The notes under the pieces: generated by a model
What the model was told of the DNA's origin: nothing
Seen by the model: only the letters and a program-made list of their open reading frames with translations
Database searches by the model: none
NCBI GenBank assembly: GCA_026874595.1
Contig: CM049310.1
Location: 65,302,056 to 65,366,055, forward strand
Source of the DNA: Sipunculus nudus
Taxonomy: Eukaryota; Annelida; Sipuncula; Golfingiida; Sipunculidae
Direction of reading: 5' to 3'
Length of the DNA: 64,000 bases
Translations under genes and position numbers: made by a program
Shown: positions 55,800-64,000 of the stretch, in pieces
Layout of the letters: every line of letters starts with the position of its first letter
Numbering within the stretch: the first letter of the stretch is position 1

Positions 55800-57148
55800 T
55801 TATGTGAAGTTGTAACGGTCAGTGTTTCTGTATAAATGTTTGTTTAAAATGCACTCCCTAAAAAAACAATCATAAAAGCATGTCAATCGAGCAAGCATAT
55901 TGGTGATGAATTCCTGATCTCTTTCTATTTTTAAAAGCTTTGAATCTTTAAAAGTGTAAATAAAAAAATGACACAGGGAACGATTTGAACAAAACATTTG
56001 TCCTTGCACCTGGTAATAATAGTCATGCTTGGAATCAAGTGTAAGCTCTCCATCCACCATTTTCAAATAAGGCACTGTAGTTTCATTAATTTCTTTATTC
56101 CTGCTAACATAAGGGCATTTCACTTCTAGAACAGTTTTATCATTTACAATCCGATCTGGGGTAGATGAAAGAAAAGGATGCAAGTGTGACACAAAAATTC
56201 CGCAAGGTTGTGTTTTTGAGAGAGTTTTCTCCTCATACTTTTCAATAGCTTTGTGTTCAAATGTTAGCCCATGTTGCAGTGCCTTAGATAAAATTGGATT
56301 TGTGCTCATTAAAGATTGTGCTAAGGACATTTAACCGTCTTATCAGTGCACTTGCATATTCTACCAAACTTGGATGATGTTATTCGAATGCTACGTTCAT
56401 ACTTCCACCTTTTACTATGTGACTGTTTACGAGTTTCAAGTTCAATGTTCTCCACATCGGCTGGTGAAATACTTCTCAGATGGAGGGAATCCAAGAAGGA
56501 ATCTTCTGGGGTGACACTGAGATAGTTATGGTCATGTGCTACAGCAAACATGTTTGATGGTGGTATGGACTGCAGTAAAGGTAGAGAACCACTTGGCTCT
56601 ATACCAGACTGATAGTTAAGGCATAAATTACTGAAAGCAGACTGATAGGAATCCAAACGTCTGAGTTTAGGTGGTCTTGGATCAAAATCAGTATAATTTT
56701 TAAGTTCTCTTCCAGATCCCTCTGGTCGCAAACTCAGTGCTGCTGCCTTAAGTGGAGAACCTTTGTATTGCTTACATCGGTGGAAGGATTGAAGCCTTTG
56801 TGTGCAAGCAAGTCTAGTGAAAATTTCTCCATTTTGAAAAAAGGTCTGTAGTCCAAATAACACACACTTCACATGCTTGCAGTGAGCCCCTGGACCTGTG
56901 CCCACAGCACATTCACACTGGCATTCCAGGATAGAACCCTACTTGGTCAATACAATATCAATGATATATGACACTTTTTTCTTCAACTCTGCTGCACAGC
57001 AGGAGTGAATGTAGCAATTATTATCACTGAGTGCTGCACGTGCATAAAGCAAGAAGCGTTCCTTGTACAGGTTCTTGACTTTATCCTCGAGCTTCGTATC
57101 AAAGGGAGCCAAGTAGGCATCAATCGCCTCCACAGAGACAGGTGGCAA
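55800..57148 (-). pseudogene. SWIM + YqaJ nuclease gene of ISL2EU, last exon
   Basis: The acceptor AATTTTTCAG at 57149-57158 is followed by LPPVSVEAIDAYLAPF. A SWIM zinc finger reads CQCECAVGTGPGAHCKH (56850-56920). The YqaJ/lambda-exonuclease-like PD-(D/E)XK fold follows: LSSTPDRIV (Asp), VLEVKCPY (Glu and Lys), DYYYQVQGQM. YqaJ proteins are DNA exonucleases; the family is a standard second gene of ISL2EU elements. Two breaks are visible: TAG at 56939-56941 just before the SWIM motif, and a frameshift near 56321-56333 before the nuclease. It is therefore a probable pseudogene. Confidence 0.82.
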
Positions 57149-59294
57149 CTGAAAAATTATAAATAATTTTATCCCCACCATTGCCATGGATGCCATTGGT
57201 GGGGGGATATATAATTGATGAGCATGTCTGCTTGCCCAATATGGTGTTAACACAATAACTTAAGTCAAATTGAAGGGCTCGGTCCAGGCCAATTATAGAT
57301 GTCTGACACACAAGTAAGATCACACAGTTGATCTTACTAAAACAATGTGAACAGAATTTTGGGTTCATTAATACTCACACTCCAGATCAACATATTTTGT
57401 CTTTGTAGTATACAAAAAAATAATGTAAATGCAATTTACAGCTTTACTGAACATGTGGAGGTATAAACAGACAGACAGACATGATGAACTATTGATTACT
57501 AGTTTTAATAATACATGTTATTACTGATAAGAAGATAAATTTTTTGCTGATTAATGCATTTATTTAAAGTATAATGTATGATACATCCATGTGTAAAAAA
57601 ATAAAAACCCATATGTATTTGGGATTTTTGTCAAGTGAAACCCATGAGTTCAACAAAACAACTTGATTTAAGACCTAGTGTACTAATGTCATGCCAATAC
57701 AGGTGTTTCACACCAGTGAAAAGCAATGAATTATTGAATACCAGCAATCTCCAACTGGCATGCATGCAAATTGAGCAATCATATATACTGTTTAATGCTA
57801 CTAGCCCACTGATGAATTTACAATAGGTATGTAATTTCATGTCATTTACATATAGTAAACAAGAGTTTCTGGTAAATGTAAATAACTTTAATACAATTAC
57901 TATCACATTATTAACTGTACTTTACAACTTTACCAGGTTGGAGGTAAAATTAAATGCAAATACAAATAAAGAAATATTCTTAGGTCAAACTGAAAAAATT
58001 TGGTCAAATGCAAATTCAATTATTGATCATCAAAGACAAATACTTTGAAAAAAAATATGAAAGAAGGACAGACTTTTGAAAAGTGATGAGTCACTGGTGC
58101 TTTAACACAAAATCCCTCCAAGTCAGGTGTTGATTAAATAAACAATCTGGCAACTGCATAGCTATATTATGTTTGTAAATTAGTCAGGTAATCACACATG
58201 GTACATTACATCATATTTATATGTATTTTAACCTTATTTGAATAGTATTTGACCAAATACATCAAACTCATAATGCAAATAAATATATAAATACTAACTC
58301 ATACTAAATAAACAAATACAAATAACCACTGTATTCATACTTCCTGTGTTTGTACACAAAATCAATTATATACATTTTTGACCCCGATCCTGATCTTTAC
58401 TGAATATATGGATGTAAAAATAAACAAAGATATGAAAAAGAAATTAGTAAACACTAGTGATTTTCAAGCAATGTACATGTAATAACTGACAAAATTATAT
58501 ACACAGTAGCAGCCCATAGACTAAATTACAATAACTGGATGAGTATTATGCAAAAATTGCTTCAAATTCATACATCATTCATATTGTTCCACAATCTGAC
58601 CAGGCAACAAACGAATGAAAATTCAAATGATGGCACCTAAATTAAACAAACTATACAAAATTAAGAACTATTAGTAAAGAACTTGGATATAAACAAATGT
58701 CTATTTTTCCTGTGCTCTCTCTCTCTCTTCAACACTTTTAGATTTATATAACAAGAATTAGGACTACTGTGCCAAATTGACACTGTTGTCAAATGGACAA
58801 ATGAAGGTTGGTATATTCACCAGGGATAATATGGTGGCTGAAGTCAGACTAACTTCACTCATGATTTGAATGATTGATTTGAATAATGTAATTTAATGAA
58901 ATGAAACTCTATTTATAAATATGAAAATGGTAGGAATTGAAATTTACAGCTATGCATTAAGAGTGCTCATAGTCATTTAAGGCTCAGTAATGGGTAATAC
59001 ATGTTAAATTCTAAAACTTCCTACTTGCTCGTGTGTTATTAAGTATATGATCATATCATACTGACCTTACTTTGTTATGGCCTAGTGAATGACTTTTGTC
59101 ATTAGCAGTACAGCACTGAATGTGCCTGGAGCTGCTCTATGACAGAAACTAAGGGACACAGTCAAGGTTGATATAAAGAGGGAGCATTGTAAACACTAAT
59201 AATAAATTCAAATGTACAAGTAAATGAACAAGAAACAGGAATTTAATTGTAGTTAATGGCACAACAATATATCTGAAAACTTTCATCTACCCAC
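57149..59294. other. Intron of the YqaJ gene
   Basis: About 2.1 kb of AT-rich sequence between exons with matching splice phase (phase 0). Short open frames here are not supported by codon or domain evidence. No repeat family from the rest of the window is visible. Confidence 0.5.
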
Positions 59295-59415
59295 CACTGA
59301 ATCGGCATTAATATCCTTATAGTTTTGTCGAGGTGGAGTATCAATCATATAGGCATGTTCATCATCTGGTACAACTACTCTAGTGAAGTTCTGGTTTTTG
59401 TCATAAAATTCCAGC
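59295..59415 (-). CDS. YqaJ nuclease gene, middle exon
   Basis: 121 bp between the acceptor ATATTCAG and the donor GTG/GTGGGT. It encodes LEFYDKNQNFTRVVVPDD then EHAYMIDTPPRQNYKDINAD. One base completes the codon left by the first exon, and the end is phase 0 as the last exon requires. No stop. Confidence 0.65.
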
Positions 59416-59674
59416 CTGAATATGTTTAACAATAATATTTCATGAAGGTTTACTGCACATGTAAAGAAAAAGTTAAAATGTAATTACTTCTTCTGTCTGT
59501 CCTTAAATTTACTTGATGTAATGCTCAATGTAACTTCCAAATTTGTAATATAAAACTACAATTTTATTTTGTAGAGCTAATTAACTTTTGTATATAACAT
59601 CTATACAAGAAAAATAACCTAAAATATTATCAAATGTTAACAAAACATTAGTTAAACCTTAGAAATATGCATAC

Positions 59675-59775
59675 CGCTTAACTAAATCTGCCTTCTTCCC
59701 TGTCCTTTTGGCATGTCTTCTCCCCAACTCTGCCTTCAGTTGTACCAATGTCCAGCTTCCATAGTCTCTGTTCAT
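59675..59775 (-). CDS. YqaJ nuclease gene, SAP-domain first exon
   Basis: It starts at Met 59773-59775 (MNRDYGSWTLVQLKAELGRR) and continues HAKRTGKKADLVKR to a donor GTATGC. This is a SAP motif, a helix-extension-helix DNA-binding module found at the head of related SWIM-YqaJ proteins. It ends in phase 2 and joins the middle exon correctly. Confidence 0.7.
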
Positions 59776-60700
59776 CCTAAATTGAATTGTTTATACATGT
59801 TTTTATTAAAACATAAAACCATCACGACTAATACAAGGCATGCATAATGAATTTGTTCATACAAAAAAATTAAAACAGATGCACAGATTACTCAGAGGAC
59901 TCTCAAAGTGCTTATATATTTACCCTAATTGAGTATTTCATTTGGATATGACCCACGGGTTTATGACATAATGTGAAGGATCCTTCTGTCACTGGTTAAG
60001 TGAGACTGACGTCAGAGACAAAAAAATTAAATAACGTAAAAACTACAAAACAGTTTGTTTTTATTGTCCCACAAAAGTTGGTGAATACAGTGTGAGAAAT
60101 ATGCAGCTTTTGACAGTTTTGTTGTGATCTGCAATGTTCAGTGAAAGGGGGTTTCCCGGTGCCTGACGTCACTGCACTGCAGAGTTGACAAAACTCCCAG
60201 ATTCCCGGTGGCTTTTTAACAATTACACAACCTCTGTTTTTGAACGAAAATAAATAAAAATAGATTTTCTTTCTGGAATTAAGCCAGGTTTATGGAAAGT
60301 ATACATTAATAATTAATCATATCATTTTATAGACGACAGTGTACAATGAATGAGGTACGGTCATTATTAATATTATAGAAAACGTTTGTTTGACATGAAG
60401 GCTGAACAGCAGGTACAGTTAAGCGCATTATGTTATCGCCCAAAGTTACTTATATTATGAAGAAATAAAACGTATTTAAAGTAATATATACTTATTAAAT
60501 GTTATATGAATTATAAACACGTCGTTTCCATGTCGCAAACATGCTGAACATACCTGAATATATGAGGTTGGATCCTATGACTGATGACCGCTTCACTCAC
60601 AGCAGGTAAACACCGCGATACCGTAATTACACCAAACGACCGTCGGACCCTGACAATAGTGCTGCCACCATGCGAATAACGGCTAACTTTTCGCACTACT
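59776..60700. other. ISL2EU right end, non-coding
   Basis: Upstream region of the YqaJ gene and the right inverted end. 60510-60696 has an open frame on the minus strand that is simply the inverted end. No further gene. Confidence 0.5.
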
Positions 60701-60705
60701 CCTGG

Positions 60706-61248
60706 GGAAGATCACCTGCGGGTCCAGTCAAGCTAGCTCCTAACTGTCAGGCCTTTTCATTGTCATACCCCCAATTGCATTTTGCTAATAATTCAAAATG
60801 GCGGATATAGTCCTAAAAGTCAGTACTTTCTCCGTTTTACTTGTCTGGCTCTTTACCGCCTCTAGGTCTTGTATTATCACTCACACTCCAGGGTTCCCCA
60901 GGCCAAGGTGTAGAAAATGACATTTCATAGGGGTTTTGACCCTGGAGGTGACCTTGAAAAAGTTTTGTCCCTGTTTGTATCATTTGTCCAAAATATTCTC
61001 GATTCATAGTCTCTGGCTATACGAGAAGGCTGTTACTGCCCTTCCGGCGCCGACACATCTCATTCAATTTGTATAATGACTGATCCATCGCGTGAATTTA
61101 GAGACTCGCTTATTTGTCCTTGACCTTTATGTTGGTCGGCAAAACAAGTCTGTTGTCTTCTCTCAGTCTGTGTTGACTGATCCGGTCTTAACGAAGTCGC
61201 AACAACTGACAAATCAAACAAGTCCAGTAATGTTTGTTGTTGAGCCAT
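60706..61248 (-). pseudogene. Gypsy gag N-terminal half
   Basis: A possible start MAQQQTLLDLFDLSVV lies at 61246-61248. The capsid part reads DYIRHFELLAKCNWGYDNEKA and SLTGPAGDLPQE near 60706-60815, followed directly by the ISL2EU end. Several stops (for example after KVLTF and within the DNEKA-QLGASL stretch) interrupt it. It completes the capsid half at 40301-40700. Confidence 0.65.
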
Positions 61249-62215
61249 TCTCACACATTGTCTAGTCTTAATTTCACAAATATCAAACACAATCTTTTGT
61301 GTTGTCACTTTCTCTCATCAAAGTTGAATGGCAATAATAGTCATAACATACCACTGTGCTATGAGATATTCTCTTTCTTCTTAACAAACTATGCATAAAC
61401 TTGTGGTCATTGTGACTGAAAACTTGTAAGCCTAAACCACCAGACTCATAAATGTCTACATTAAATTGTTGAGCCATTGTTAAACACAATATATAATCAT
61501 AATCATTCCTCAAGCTTATTGTATATATAGCCATGGTTATCAAAACAAAATAAATGTTGAATATATATTGGTCAAATGTGGGATTTAACAAACCATTTCT
61601 ATTTACTCATAAAATTATAAATATGCACCAGATCTCACTAATCTTATCATAAATTTACACCTTGCTCTCAGAACAAGGTTATCGACTCATTAGTTTTTCT
61701 CAAAATGTTCAGTATTTACCAAATTACTTACCAACAATGTATATACATATACTTAACTTATATTAGTCAACATAACCCAATGATAAAGGGTCAATTAGAT
61801 GTAACAACCTTAACTGTAATTCACATTTGTCAGCCTGATCAATAATAGATGACCATATCCAATGTTTGAACTGTTTGCTGGAACCAGTAGAAAATTCAAA
61901 TAATACCTTTCACCTTAATCATAATAATTTGCACAACTCACTCTTAGAATGTATTAAACTATATGCATACCAAATAATATCCAATCTTTCAGCATCAGGG
62001 CATTTATGAATCACTGGCGCCCTCTGTTGTTCATATCCTAAACTAATGGCAATTTCCAGACATCCAGTTTTATTACTTTCACTATTGGCTTGTGGCGCCA
62101 TCTATCGATCGTCCATTAAACTAGTTATCTCCATTTCAGTTCAGTCTGTGAATCATTGAAGACTGACAATGTCACCAAAACATCCAAATAATCCCCCAAA
62201 TCATGCCACCATTTC
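61249..62215 (-). other. Gypsy 5' leader with primer-binding site
   Basis: Between the candidate LTR and gag. Immediately after the LTR the minus strand reads GAAATGGTGGCATGATTTGG, resembling the TGGTGGCAGCGGTGGGA-type primer-binding site of many metazoan gypsy elements. The rest is AT-rich with stops in all frames. Confidence 0.45.
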
Positions 62216-62464
62216 TGTAACGACCCATGGTTAGCCCTGCCTGTTACTACACAGGTTGGTATCTCCAATAGACCATTTCAGCATCTCGCGACTCGCAATG
62301 CATGCTAGTCAGGGTCAAAGGTCACCATTACCAAAAAGCGTTTCTTGACCAGACATGTGCAAGGCAGAAATGGCGCAACGTCACGTTCCAACCCTTTCTA
62401 TATATCTATTAATATTTTCAGTGGACGCCTCCCATAGAAAATGGCACCCTTTATAAGTGTTACA
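62216..62464 (-). repeat. Candidate gypsy 5' LTR
   Basis: On the minus strand it runs from TGTAACACTTATAAAGG to GGGTCGTTACA, 249 bp, with TG...CA ends and inverted TGTAAC/GTTACA tips. It contains a TATAAA-like box close to the start and TATATAG further in. It is followed by a primer-binding-site-like motif and, after 1 kb, gag. No second copy was found in the window. Confidence 0.6.
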
Positions 62465-64000
62465 CATATATTGCTCCTAAGCAGGTTAGAGCTTTTCTGC
62501 TGGGCTTTTTAAACAAAATGTAACAAATATGGGCACTTGTGCAGTCGCTTACTCCATGTGGCTCACAGAATCACACTGGTGAAATATTCAAGTGGACATG
62601 TGACGGTGCTTAACATTTAACTTATTTATATGGAGAAATGTCTTTGTCAACCCTTTGATTTGAAGGTTAGTAACCATTTATTAATCATGAGTATTTAGAT
62701 AAACGTTTCTGATTTTTGTTTTTACTCGAAATGCATCTTTATAACTATCTCAAATTTCATAGTCCTGATTCCTGTGTTAGTACCAGTTTATTATAATACT
62801 GTTAATGTTATGTTGAAGGCCAGTGTTTCAAGCCATAATTCCCTTTAGCCCAGATAATGCTTTAATATTTTTATATTTCATAATAATAATCAACACTAAT
62901 CACTGAGGAAATAATTAATACTGATAACTCTCTAACCTTGTCATGGACAAAACGGAAACGTTTCACGTAATGTATCACGTAAATGTTCACAGTTCAGCAT
63001 GCAAAGCTGCTGGACAAGATTATTGTTATACATATTTCAAAATTACAAAAATGTTGTTGACTCTTAGCTTATGGGATGGTAAATATAAATTAAAATATAG
63101 CTTTTGGGGGGCATATCAAGGCATTAAAAAATATATTATAATGCAAAACTTGTAAACATAACTGTTTACCCTGTTATTTGTAACTGTTAATGCATAATAA
63201 TATATCATTAGCTTTCTGTTGAAGATGTTTATGGCTTTCATGATCTGGGATAAATATTTTGGTGTCAAAGAACTTGAGAAAATATGATTATTAGAGAGTT
63301 TTTGTATGGTAGCTTTTCATGGATTTGCCAATGTCATCTCTTAACATGTGCAGAAATATAACATTTATGTATAAATTATATATATTACTGAACTTCACAA
63401 ATAAAGCAGCACATTTTCAGTAAATAAACATTTTACTTTAACATGACATGCCAGTTGAAGGATTTAAACATGAATAAAATGCAGTGGAAAAAAGCAAATA
63501 TACTATATGGAAGTCCTTTTATAGCATACACCTTTTTACAGCTTACATTTTCCTTTTTTATAGTTATTATGGAGTTTTAACACTGTACTAAATTCTTGAG
63601 AATCCTCAGAATACAAAGTGTATAATACGTATGCTAAAAATAATATACTTTTACTATCAAATTAATAAATTTTACATCATAAAAGTGCTTCGGACCAGCT
63701 GCTGTTAGCCAAGGGCACAATACACACCGATACACTGAATATCAAAGGGGCAGACCATATATGCATGTGTGTACCTTTCATGTACCACATACCTTTCATC
63801 AATCAACAAACAATTCGTGCTTAATTGGTGTTTTATGCATGGAGATTTTGGATGTGTGTTGCCTCCCCTTCATTTTTTTTGGAAAAATAAAATATATTAA
63901 GTCTGTATGAAGCATATAAGGGCAGTTTCCTTGGAACATATAAAATATTGACTGCATAAATCACTTAAATACCATATATATATTATATATATATATATAT
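62465..64000. other. AT-rich flank, no recognised gene
   Basis: Unique-looking AT-rich sequence. Short open frames only (for example 62943-63155), without recognisable domains. It ends in a (TA)n tract at 63975-64000. Confidence 0.5.
63975..64000. repeat. (TA)n microsatellite
   Basis: ATATATATTATATATATATA-type run at the right edge of the window; it may continue outside. Confidence 0.85.

Larger units (their letters stand above)
40705..60700 (+). mobile_element. ISL2EU/IS4EU-type DNA transposon inserted in gypsy gag
   Basis: Both ends share inverted homology: TCGCATGGGGGCAGCAC and ATCAGGGTCC at 40729-40758 against TTCGCATGGTGGCAGCAC and GTCAGGGTCCG on the minus strand at about 60640-60676. 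Outer TIR boundaries near 40705 and 60700 are approximate. It carries the two genes typical of this superfamily: a THAP + DDE_Tnp_4 transposase (+) and a YqaJ-type nuclease (-). Internal insertions are C (43851-44640), B (45043 on), A (48262-50880) and another B (53806-54999). Capsid sequence flanks it on both sides. Confidence 0.82.

Noticed and set aside
57635-58048. Several frames inside the YqaJ intron
   Set aside because: AT-driven, no domain, and the flanking exons join in phase without them.

Overview
This is a gene-poor, AT-rich, intron- and repeat-dominated eukaryotic nuclear sequence, most likely from a marine invertebrate and probably a bivalve mollusc. The reasons are a spliced exon of a metabotropic GABA-B receptor, coding remnants of a LINE, a gypsy LTR element and two multi-exon DNA transposons, and many interspersed elements with a central tandem array and hairpin ends, an architecture known from bivalve pearl-like elements and Helentron-associated HINEs. 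The species assignment is inference. No bacterial operon, rRNA, tRNA or CRISPR array was seen. Layout, left part: 1-3984 is tandem repeat (a 329-bp unit, then a 147-bp satellite). 3985-5955 is the first of several related family A repeats. 5956-8636 is low-information sequence with a 146-bp tandem repeat and, at 7876-8067 (+), the only convincing host exon, from the ligand-binding domain of a GABA-B receptor. 8637-17325 is a patchwork of A, B, C and D repeat pieces plus a broken LINE endonuclease. Layout, right part: from about 17.3 to 62.5 kb the window is best read as one old minus-strand gypsy retrotransposon torn open by later insertions. Its left part carries an accessory ORF (18055-19055), integrase, RNase H, reverse transcriptase and protease. 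Its gag lies at 40.3-40.7 kb and again at 60.7-61.2 kb, and a candidate 5' LTR with primer-binding site sits at 62216-62464. The first interrupter is a hAT-like MITE (23364-40300, 5-bp target duplication GAGTG). It contains a HINE (family F, 23523-39515), which contains a 14.2-kb TIR DNA transposon (called T here, 24141-38354, 2-bp duplication GA). T contains a family B element (25370-33319), which contains two family C elements and one family A element: six levels of nesting. The second interrupter, about 40.7-60.7 kb inside gag, is an ISL2EU/IS4EU-type transposon with a THAP + DDE_Tnp_4 transposase on the plus strand and a SAP-SWIM-YqaJ nuclease on the minus strand; it was itself invaded by C, B and A elements. 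62.5-64 kb is AT-rich with no recognised gene. How the genes work together: each mobile element carries, or carried, its own machinery (gag-pol; transposase plus YqaJ nuclease; the T transposase). Nearly every coding stretch has at least one stop codon or frameshift, so most are fossils. The item closest to a previously undescribed system is transposon T: an unassigned, multi-exon, RNase-H-fold-like transposase with a C-terminal Tudor/SH3-like region, 18-bp TIRs, and about a dozen copies of a CATCTCGTAGTACA-like motif clustered in both subterminal arms.
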